Shown in pieces: positions 18,833-25,488 of a stretch of DNA of 64,000 nt. Within the stretch, counting starts at the first letter, position 1; each line of letters begins with the position of its first letter. Position numbers and translations under genes: made by a program. The notes below the pieces were generated by a model that worked only from the letters and a program-made list of their open reading frames with translations, ran no database searches and had not been told where the DNA came from. Location of the stretch: positions 28,056-92,055 of the forward strand of contig NZ_LMWH01000236.1 of the NCBI RefSeq assembly GCF_001507435.1, in the 5' to 3' direction. Origin of the DNA: Streptomyces sp. NRRL F-5122. GTDB taxonomy: Bacteria > Actinomycetota > Actinomycetes > Streptomycetales > Streptomycetaceae.

Positions 18833-18866
18833 CCACGTGCCGTGGTGTCCCGACAGGGTCTTGGAG

Positions 18867-19203
18867 TCAAGACTCCGGTGCTTCCCGGTGGGTACTGTCC
18901 AGGGTCAGGTGGATCCGCGCCAGGGCCTCGGCGATTTCGACGGTGTCCTCGTCGTCGGGGCCGTAGACCACGCACATGTCGTCGTGGAGCGGCTCGAGCA
19001 TCCGCCGGGCCTCGACGAGGCCCCCCGGACAGCTCCAGAATCCGATGACACGGTGGAGTTCGATCGCCTCGTCGCAGGCGTCGCTGTCCACGGCCCGCAC
19101 CTGACGGAGGACAACCTCGACCTCCTATAGGCCTAACGTCACCTGGTCCGGTTCTGTGCGGCAGTGCACGGCTTGGGCGCGGCAGGAGCGCGCATTTTCG
19201 ATG
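18867..19203 (-). pseudogene. Detached C-terminal fragment of a Ser/Thr kinase, copy of 44657-44998
   Basis: Minus strand: MRAVDSDACDEAIELHRVIG and RRMLEPLHDDMCVVYGPDDE match the TPR-like tail of the kinase at 44657-46261 almost residue for residue. The DNA match continues to about 19203 in the region equivalent to 44998, but there the frame is broken (a stop and indels around 19126-19135). The match ends just before an IS5-family element. No kinase domain is attached. Confidence 0.85.
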
Positions 19204-19262
19204 AGTGAACCTCTTCCAACCTCACGGGTGGTTGGGCTGGCAGCCCCGGCGGCGGGCATGAA

Positions 19263-19318
19263 GAAAGCTCCTGGTAGACGAGTTCACGACCAAGATCACC
19301 AGTCCGCCAGGAGCTTTC
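19263..19318 (+). promoter_or_regulatory. Hairpin hiding the IS5 transposase ribosome site
   Basis: GAAAGCTCCTGG (19263-19274) pairs perfectly with CCAGGAGCTTTC (19307-19318), which carries the GGAG ribosome site 7 bases before GTG 19321. The design is the same as in the unrelated IS481 element at 8290-8349. Confidence 0.6.
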
Positions 19319-19320
19319 GC

Positions 19321-20073
19321 GTGCTTGTCTGCCCGTCCGGCATCGATCTGTCCAGCCGCACTCTGGGGCATCTCTCCGGTCTTCTCGCAGGTCAACGTCG
19401 TCGGATCGGTTCACGCTGGCGTCGCCTGACCTGCGGCTGGCAGGCCCTGCTCGTCCTGGCCCACCTGCGCTGCGGCGACACCTACGCTCGCCTTGCCGCG
19501 GGCTTCCGCATCGGGATCGCCACGGCCTACCGCTACATACGCGAGGCCGTCGACCTGCTGGCCGCCCTCGCGCCCACGCTGGAGCAGGCCATGACGACCG
19601 TCCGGAAGAAGGCGTACGTGATCCTCGACGGCACCGTGCTACCAATAGACCGCATCGCCGCCGACCAGCCGTACTACTCCGGGAAGAAGAAGCACCACGG
19701 GATGAACGTGCAAGTCCTCGCCGATCCCGCCGGACGCCTGATCTGGGCCTCGGACGCATTGCCGGGATCCACACACGACCTGACCGCGGCCCGGACCCAC
19801 GGCATACCCGCCGCCCTCGCCGCAGACGACATCAAGTGCTGGGCCGACAAGGCGTACCAGGGTGCCGGCCCTGCGATCCGTGTCCCGATCCGCGGCAAGC
19901 ACCTGCGCGGCTGGCGCCGACGCCACAATCGCAATCACGCGAAGATCCGCAACCTCGGCGAACGCGCCATGGCCATCCTCAAGTCTTGGCAGCTCCTGCG
20001 GAAACTCCGCTGCAGCACCACCCGGATCACAGCCGCTGTCCGTGCCGTCGTTGCCCTCGAACTCACCACATGA
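19321..20073 (+). CDS. IS5-family transposase
   Basis: 250 aa from GTG 19321; GGAG at 19310-19313 is the ribosome site and lies inside the hairpin arm. An N-terminal HTH (LTCGWQALLVLAHLRCGDTY, then GIATAYRYIREAV) is followed by the DDE core: D in AYVILDGTVLPID, D in CWADKAYQG and E in IRNLGERAMAILKSW. Upstream in-frame codons (from 19156) run through kinase-fragment DNA and are rejected as part of the gene. Confidence 0.88.
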   Translation: MLVCPSGIDLSSRTLGHLSGLLAGQRRRIGSRWRRLTCGWQALLVLAHLRCGDTYARLAAGFRIGIATAYRYIREAVDLLAALAPTLEQAMTTVRKKAYVILDGTVLPIDRIAADQPYYSGKKKHHGMNVQVLADPAGRLIWASDALPGSTHDLTAARTHGIPAALAADDIKCWADKAYQGAGPAIRVPIRGKHLRGWRRRHNRNHAKIRNLGERAMAILKSWQLLRKLRCSTTRITAAVRAVVALELTT

Positions 20074-20156
20074 TCAAGATGGGAAGGGCTCCCTGCGCCG
20101 ATGGCTGGCCGGCACGGTGACGGTCCGCTCGCAGGATGCTCGTAGGCTTGCATGGC

Positions 20157-20858
20157 ATGACGACGCGGATAGCGGGGGATCAGGTGCTCAATCCGTGGAC
20201 CCGCACGACCAGGAACGCACCGTACGCGGTCCCCGAAGACCTGCCGCACTTGCAAGCCCTCGCCGACACCCAAGTCCACCCCTCGCACGCGCCGTACCAG
20301 CTCAACCTGACACTCCCGCCGGAACCGTTCATCGGCCTCCACGACGCGCCCTTGGTCATGCTGCTGGCCAACCCAGGCGTGAGCGACGCAGACCCGGCCG
20401 CCTACGCCCGGCCCGGCGTGACCGAGCGAACCCTGCAACACATCGCGAACGCTGGCGGGACCCCCAACCACTTCCTGACGCACCCCGACAAGGACCATCC
20501 AGGACTCCGTTGGTGGTCCCGGACCCTGAACGGCCTGACGAAGCAGGGGCACAGTCACGACGAACTCGCCCGGCAGATCCTTGCCGTGCAGTTCCACGGC
20601 TACCCTTCGCAATCGTGGCGGCCGATCCCGTACACACTGCCCTCCCAGTCCTTCGCCTTCTACCTGGTGCGCCGCGCCATGTCCCGTGACGCGGTGATCG
20701 TCCTCGGGCGCATCGGGGCCACCTGGAAGATCGCCGTGCCAGAGCTGGCGTCATATCCGAATGTGGTCACGCCGAAACAAAACCGGAGCGTGCAGATCAG
20801 CCGGGGCAACTTCAGCCCTGAGAACTTCGAGCGGATCGAGCAAGCCCTCAAGAGCTGA
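20157..20858 (+). CDS. Hypothetical protein, possibly with a uracil-DNA-glycosylase-like fold
   Basis: 233 aa from ATG 20157. The visible pattern (LVMLLANPGVSDADPAAY early, then GYPSQSWRPIPYTLPSQSFA and AVIVLGRIGATWKIAVPEL) has the strand-loop order of UDG-like proteins (an early NPG loop, a late hydrophobic strand with a small-residue turn). This is a weak impression, not a family match. It stands alone between an IS5 element and a convergent PUA/EVE-like gene. Confidence 0.6.
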   Translation: MTTRIAGDQVLNPWTRTTRNAPYAVPEDLPHLQALADTQVHPSHAPYQLNLTLPPEPFIGLHDAPLVMLLANPGVSDADPAAYARPGVTERTLQHIANAGGTPNHFLTHPDKDHPGLRWWSRTLNGLTKQGHSHDELARQILAVQFHGYPSQSWRPIPYTLPSQSFAFYLVRRAMSRDAVIVLGRIGATWKIAVPELASYPNVVTPKQNRSVQISRGNFSPENFERIEQALKS

Positions 20859-20899
20859 GCACGCACGGCGATGCGGTGCGCGCCCAGCGGGAAGGGCGG

Positions 20900-21838
20900 T
20901 CAGAGGTTGGCACGCGCTTCGGCCAGCTTCACGTCCGCCGCCCGCATCTCCCCGCATGCCTGTGGGTGCCTCTGATCCATCTCCTCAAGCCGTATCGGCG
21001 ACTTGGACAGAGCCGTTGTCGCCTTCAGGTCCAGTTCGGCGTCGAACTCGTACGGCTTTTGCGAACCGATCGGCGCCGGTCGCGGCGACGACTTCACATG
21101 CGCCATCGCCGCGATCTTTCCTTCGACCCCGCCGAAGTAGATCCACAGCCGGTCGCCGTCCCTCATCCGCTTCAGCGGCTTCCCGAGCCACCACTCGGTC
21201 GGACCGGAATCTTCGCGCGCCAGCCTCGCGACCCGCGCTGGGGTGGAGGGGCCGTTCTCGATCGTGTCGCGCTCCGGGTCCAGGCAGTACAGCCAGTCCC
21301 GAGGGCTGACGACCTGGTAGACGGCGCGTCCGCCTCGGTTCGGAATCTTTTCCAGCACCTCCTGCTCGGTCAGTGCCCGCAGCAGTGCGCGGGCCCGCTT
21401 GTCGTCGGTCTCCCAGCCGTAGCTGTTCATGGTGGCGACGACGCGGGCCGGGTCCCACTCTCCGTCCTCGCCGGTCACCCGGCTCTCCAGCACCTCCACC
21501 TGGGTCAGCCGTGTCTGATTGCGTGGCCGGCCGTGCCGTTCCAGCAGGTCGTACAGCTTTGCCGCGCCCATGCTCGCGGCGATGCCGAGGGCGCTCCGGT
21601 CCACGGTGCCGCTTTCGTCGACCGCCACGATGGCCCTCTCTCGCCAATCCTCCAGGCCCTCCAGCAGTCTGGTCACAGCTTCGATGTCCCGCCACAGGTC
21701 ATGAGGCGCGGCCTGCTCCGACAGCAGCACCTTGTCTTGCAGTGCGGCGCGCACCACTCGGGCGAGCTGGTCGGAGGAGATCACGACGCTCTCTTGGCTT
21801 CCGTCGTCACCGAAATTAAAGTCAACCCGCGTCACCAT
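20900..21838 (-). CDS. Hypothetical protein with C-terminal PUA/EVE-like domain
   Basis: 312 aa from ATG 21838 (MVTRVDFNFG). The N-terminal half is helical (LARVVRAALQDKVLLSEQAA, IEAVTRLLEGLEDWRERAIV) and reads like a DNA-binding or winged-helix region. The C terminus has WWLGKPLKRMRDGDRLWIYF then GKIAAMAHVKSS, the Gly-Asp-(hydrophobic)4 strand pattern of PUA/EVE/ASCH domains, which often read modified bases. It converges with the gene at 20157-20858. Its position in a defence-rich region makes a modified-base reader plausible (inference). Confidence 0.6.
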   Translation of the reverse strand: MVTRVDFNFGDDGSQESVVISSDQLARVVRAALQDKVLLSEQAAPHDLWRDIEAVTRLLEGLEDWRERAIVAVDESGTVDRSALGIAASMGAAKLYDLLERHGRPRNQTRLTQVEVLESRVTGEDGEWDPARVVATMNSYGWETDDKRARALLRALTEQEVLEKIPNRGGRAVYQVVSPRDWLYCLDPERDTIENGPSTPARVARLAREDSGPTEWWLGKPLKRMRDGDRLWIYFGGVEGKIAAMAHVKSSPRPAPIGSQKPYEFDAELDLKATTALSKSPIRLEEMDQRHPQACGEMRAADVKLAEARANL

Positions 21839-21929
21839 GGGGACTCCTCTTCTCTGGATTGGAGAGGAGATTACATTCTGCTTCTGTCGACGCGCCACCG
21901 CTGAGACGGCACTGGAGAGTTGGGCATCC

Positions 21930-22085
21930 CGAAGCGACCGGTCAGGTCGCGGGCGCGGCCCGGCGTGAGGCCATCGAGATCCCGGCCTCCCGCGCCCCGA
22001 CCCTGGCCCAGGCCATGAAGACCGCCACAGCCAAGGCGTGCGTCATCCTGGACGGCACACTGAGCCTTTTCCGACCTGGTGTTCG
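21930..22085 (+). pseudogene. Short remnant of an IS5-family transposase
   Basis: A plus-strand fragment reads ARREAIEIPASRAPTLAQAM then KTATAKACVILDGTLSL, matching the centre of the IS5-type transposase at 19321-20073 (ALAPTLEQAMTTVRKKAYVI). Both ends are lost. The rest of the 21839-22344 gap has no gene; the last ~60 bases before 22345 are the likely promoter region of the LAETG protein. Confidence 0.7.
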
Positions 22086-22344
22086 TGCTGGCCAGTGACC
22101 TGCTGGCAGCTGATTCCTGCGGTCTGCGTCAAACCTCTGAGCAGCAACTCTCCAGAGGGTCAGGGCTTGCGGGCCGCTTCGTCCGGGACGTTCAGCGACA
22201 TCAACTACCAGGTTGGAAAGGGCTCACTCAGTTAGCCAGTTGACTTCGTTGCCTGTACGTGATTGACCTTTGGTCAGTTCGGTGTGCAGGCTGAGCCGCC
22301 CCCTCCACATCTTCCCATTCGCATCTCGAAGATGGACCTACCCC

Positions 22345-23037
22345 ATGCGTAACCTCATCCGCGCCGGCGCGCTGACCGCCGGCGTTTCGACCGCACTGCT
22401 CCTCGGGCCGGTCGCGCACGCCACCGCTCCCGGGGACAACGGGACGGTGAAGATCCACGACGCCAAGACCGGCGAAGAGCTGCGCCGTAACGAGCCGCAC
22501 GTCTGCACGTTCTACCTCGACGCCTTCGGTTTCGACGCGGTTCAGGAGGTCGACTGGCACATCGAAACCTGGGCGCCGACCGCTGCCACCAAGGGCGAGA
22601 CCGTGAAGTCCGGGGCCATCACCCTGGATGGCAAGGGCCACGGCCGTACGGCGGACCTGTCGCTGCCCAACGGTCACTACAAGCTGTTCTGGAACTTCGA
22701 CGGCGAGAACGGGGACGCCAAGCAGAAGGTGTTCTGGACCGACTGCAAGGGCTCCGAGGGCGGTGGTGGCGGAACGACACCGACCACCCCGGGGTCGCCC
22801 TCCTCGTCGGCGTCATCCTCTCCGTCCGGTTCGACGGGTGCGACCGACGAGCCAAGTGCCTCCTCGAGTGGCGAAGCGGCCCCAACAGCCGCTACCTCTC
22901 CGTCCCCGCAGGGCGGCGGTGATCTGGCCGAGACCGGTAGCAGCGCCCCGGTAGGCCTGCTGGCGGGCGTCGCGGCGGCGCTGGTGGCCGCGGGCTGTTA
23001 CATGGTGCTGCGGCGTCGCAAGGCCGCCCGAAGCTGA
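22345..23037 (+). CDS. Secreted LAETG surface protein (sortase E-type substrate)
   Basis: 230 aa from ATG 22345. It has a signal peptide (MRNLIRAGALTAGVSTALLL, cleavage near AHATA), a compact beta-rich domain of about 110 residues with two cysteines (PHVCTFYLDAFGF ... FWTDCKG), and a Ser/Thr/Pro/Gly linker. The tail is LAETGSSAPVG followed by a hydrophobic helix and RRRKAARS. LAXTG plus helix plus basic tail is the class E sortase signal of Streptomyces, so the mature protein is probably covalently wall-linked. Ligand unknown. A bidirectional terminator follows. Confidence 0.85.
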   Translation: MRNLIRAGALTAGVSTALLLGPVAHATAPGDNGTVKIHDAKTGEELRRNEPHVCTFYLDAFGFDAVQEVDWHIETWAPTAATKGETVKSGAITLDGKGHGRTADLSLPNGHYKLFWNFDGENGDAKQKVFWTDCKGSEGGGGGTTPTTPGSPSSSASSSPSGSTGATDEPSASSSGEAAPTAATSPSPQGGGDLAETGSSAPVGLLAGVAAALVAAGCYMVLRRRKAARS

Positions 23038-23070
23038 GTCACGTCATAGGTGAAGGTGCTGTGACGTGCT

Positions 23071-23107
23071 GCCGGGACATTCAGCGCGGTCGGCTGAATG
23101 TCCCGGC
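23071..23107. terminator. Bidirectional terminator between convergent genes
   Basis: 15-bp perfect stem (23071-23085 with 23093-23107, arms GCCGGGACATTCAGC and its complement) with a 7-base loop. It sits exactly between the stop of the LAETG gene and the stop of the convergent HNH gene. There is no long T tract, as is common for Streptomyces terminators. Confidence 0.75.
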
Positions 23108-23118
23108 GGTCAGCAGGG

Positions 23119-23634
23119 TCAGCCGATTCCGGTGACCTGCAGGGCCGTGGTCCAGTTGCTCTTGATGGCGCTGCGGGCGGCGGACAGGGTGATGGTGCCG
23201 GCGCAGACGGCGTTCTTCAGCTTCGTCTCCACGCCGTCCTTGGAGTAAGCGGTCTGGGAGCCGGAGTACGGCTCGGGCCACAGGTTCCCGGTGGCCCGGG
23301 GCGCGCCGCCGAGTTCCAGGGGGACGAGGTGGTCTTCCTCGTAGTCGGCCATGTTGGTGTCGGAGTAGCCGTAGTCGATGATGCCCTGGGCCTTGAGCGG
23401 GTTGGTGTAGGACGTCGGGGGGCGCACGGTGGCGGTCCAGCCGGACACGCAGATGGTGCTGTGGATGTTCGACTGGGTGACGTCCGGGTTGTAGGCGCCG
23501 GGCGTGCAGGAGGAGTCGGGCAGCGGCAGACGGGCGTGGGAGCAGGTCGCGGCCTGGGCGGTTCCGGCCGTGGCGGTGATCAGACCGGCGGCTCCGAGAG
23601 CCAGGACGCTGATGGTGGCGGTGAAGCGACGCAT
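23119..23634 (-). CDS. Secreted HNH-family nuclease
   Basis: 171 aa from ATG 23634. The signal peptide is MRRFTATISVLALGAAGLIT with cleavage near AQAAT. The mature domain carries EEDHLVPLELGGAPRATGNL, the D-H...N pattern of the small extracellular HNH/GmrSD-type proteins common in Streptomyces, and paired cysteines (CSHARLP, SSCTPG, STICVSG, NAVCAGT). Likely an exported nuclease; substrate unknown. Confidence 0.85.
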   Translation of the reverse strand: MRRFTATISVLALGAAGLITATAGTAQAATCSHARLPLPDSSCTPGAYNPDVTQSNIHSTICVSGWTATVRPPTSYTNPLKAQGIIDYGYSDTNMADYEEDHLVPLELGGAPRATGNLWPEPYSGSQTAYSKDGVETKLKNAVCAGTITLSAARSAIKSNWTTALQVTGIG

Positions 23635-24494
23635 TTGGGGTTCTCCCGCAGGGTCGGCCCGGACAGTGGGGCGCCGGGCGGCTGACGGCATGACACCACC
23701 ACCCCGGTCTATGCGAGTAGATCCGGCGGGTGAATAACAGGCGACCTGCGCAATCCTTACCCCAGCCTGACCAAGGCTTGCCGAAGTGCCATGTTTCGTT
23801 GGCTTTGTTGATCCCCTCATCTGTATCAACGGACGCCTTGCGGGCGCCATGCTGTTCTGGCCAAAGCGGTAGTGGCCCTTCAAGGCTGTGGCGCGCGTGA
23901 ACACGACACCTCGCCGAGCCCGGGCTGAGCAGAGGTCCTCAGGCCAGTCTGGTCACCGCACCGGGTCCAAACGACCTGGCGAAATACAACGTGGGAACCG
24001 AGCCCGCAGACTATGCACTCGAGCTGAAGTGCTCCAGGATGCGGCGCAGTTCCTACTACGCATCGCTCTTGCGCTGGCGCTGGCGCTGGCGCTTCCAAAT
24101 GAAGGCATCGTCTTCCACCGCGCGCTAGCTGTCGCGCTGTTCGGCGTTCCTGCCCTGGTCGTGGTCGGCCGTGTACTCGACGGGCGTGGCCGGGTCTTGA
24201 GCCGCAGTAGACAGCGGGGCCACGGAGGCGGCGGCAGCCGGGGTGACGTAGTGCGTCCCTGCCGTGTTCATCGCGGCGACGTTGGCGGAGGACAGCAGCT
24301 TGGAGCCGCTCAGCAGCAAGAAGCCGGGGCACTCGGCAAACTGCTGCAGGGCAGTGCGTCAGCGAAGCCAACGCCTATCGCCCAAGCCAGCAGCGTCTGG
24401 CATGAAGACTACGTGAGCCACGCCCGCAGGCAGCGTGCATTCGCCTCTGCTGAGGCACACAGGGCCTGCCGAGACTACACACGGTGCCCGGTAG
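23635..24494. other. 860-bp stretch with no recognised gene
   Basis: The first ~150 bases are the HNH upstream region. A minus-strand 64-codon frame at 24125-24319 (SGSKLLSSANVAAMNTAGTH, then SVAPLSTAAQDPATPVEY) looks like the tail of a secreted protein, but no start or family was found. A short (CTGGCG)n tract lies near 24070-24090. No promoter or RNA gene can be supported. Confidence 0.4.
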
Positions 24495-25172
24495 TTAGGA
24501 GAGTTGCCTGCCGTGGTAGAACAGCGCCGCCTCGACCTGCTCCGGTAGGACTCCTCGTTTCAACGCACAGTCGTGTAGCCCCTCCAGGTACCGCCTGTAC
24601 TGGTCCGTAGTCCAGCCGTTCTCCGGCCAGTCGGCTTCGACCGATTTATGGTCTTTAAGAGCGCGCGAGACAACGCTGTCCAGGATGGCCGGCCGATACG
24701 GCCCAGCAGAGGTCTCGCCCCCCGCGAAGTACAGCACCTTGGTGAAGAACGCCGCCCCCAGGTGCGGGATGTGCTGGTCATTGTTCAAGGCCCAGTACGC
24801 TTCCGTAGCTCCTCGCTCTCGGAGCGCCGCGAGTGCCACGCCGAGTCGCGCGTCGATGTCAGCATCTGGAGAGTGGAGAAAGATCTGCGACCGCCGGTGC
24901 ACTGACTGAGCCTTGGTACCCGTGCCCCAGACCAAGGCCGCGACGAGCAGATGCCGACGTCCCTCCACGGTGTCCGTCTTGCGAGCGATGCTGAACACGG
25001 TTCGGCGATCCACCCGCGGCCACTTGCCTACGAGCGGGCATGAGTCGAGTTCGGACGGCCACCAGGAGGGGTCTGGCAGCACGGGTATCCAGCGGGCTCG
25101 GTCGAAGGGGATCGCCTGGCCGCGCACCGTGTCGTGGTCGGGCAGATCCATGTCGTACGGCAGGACGATCAC
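24495..25172 (-). CDS. OGG-fold-like protein (8-oxoguanine glycosylase-type helical fold), probable
   Basis: 225 aa from GTG 25172, preceded by AAGGAG. The core includes LVWGTGTKAQSVHRRSQIF, AALRERGATEAYWALNNDQ, HLGAAFFTKVLYFAG, YRPAILDSVVSRAL and YRRYLEGLHDCALKRGVLPE. This resembles a family of Streptomyces proteins described as having the OGG DNA-glycosylase fold: the GTG/TK loop, AFFTKLLYF helix and ILD motif. The recollection is family-level only. No catalytic Lys/Asp assignment is attempted. A gutted second copy lies at 10546-10760, and a McrC remnant precedes it at 25256-25485. Confidence 0.6.
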   Translation of the reverse strand: MIVLPYDMDLPDHDTVRGQAIPFDRARWIPVLPDPSWWPSELDSCPLVGKWPRVDRRTVFSIARKTDTVEGRRHLLVAALVWGTGTKAQSVHRRSQIFLHSPDADIDARLGVALAALRERGATEAYWALNNDQHIPHLGAAFFTKVLYFAGGETSAGPYRPAILDSVVSRALKDHKSVEADWPENGWTTDQYRRYLEGLHDCALKRGVLPEQVEAALFYHGRQLS

Positions 25173-25255
25173 TGTTGCTCCTTGATGCGGATGCGGAGGA
25201 AGTGAGTACGGAGTCCCCAACACGAGCCGCCAGTCATACGCTCACGGACGTGAGG

Positions 25256-25485
25256 TCAGCCAGGTCTCTGGCCGCGTACGGCGGCGATGCGGGCGAACTC
25301 GGCGAGCAGGCTGTCGGGTAGCTGGTCGGATCGAGGGCGTGCTGGTGGATGCTCGAGATGTGGTGCGCGGCGTGCGGAGCGTTTCCCTTGACGTAGATGA
25401 GGTGGCCGGCTGGCGGGTGCAGCGTGGTGCTGTAGGTGAGGAGCTGGTCAAGGTCGGCGTAGGGGAAACCGTCAGGCCGCTCGGC
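25256..25485 (-). pseudogene. C-terminal remnant of a McrC-type restriction subunit
   Basis: The minus strand reads DGFPYADLDQLLTYSTTLHP, then AGHLIYVKGNAP and ISSIHQHALDP; a frameshift follows, after which QLPDSLLAEFARIAAVRG reaches a stop at 25256. This is the pattern of the McrC tail (NADLYQMLAYCTAL, LVYAKG, LDL.....LL..). Everything upstream is gone, so McrBC activity is absent. It lies directly after the ADP-ribosylglycohydrolase fusion gene. Confidence 0.7.
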
Positions 25486-25488
25486 GGA

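Larger units (their letters stand above)
19210..20100 (+). mobile_element. IS5-family element (DDE_Tnp_4 type), ends approximate
   Basis: The element contains one full transposase gene. I could not define its terminal inverted repeats by eye, so the bounds are approximate, placed between the end of the kinase fragment (19203) and the next gene. A 12-bp perfect inverted repeat (19263-19274 and 19307-19318) lies directly before the transposase start and is treated as a regulatory hairpin. A decayed partial copy of a related element lies at 21930-22085. Confidence 0.7.

Noticed and set aside
24070..24090. Short CTGGCG tandem tract as a regulatory repeat
   Set aside because: Three imperfect units only; common in high-GC DNA.
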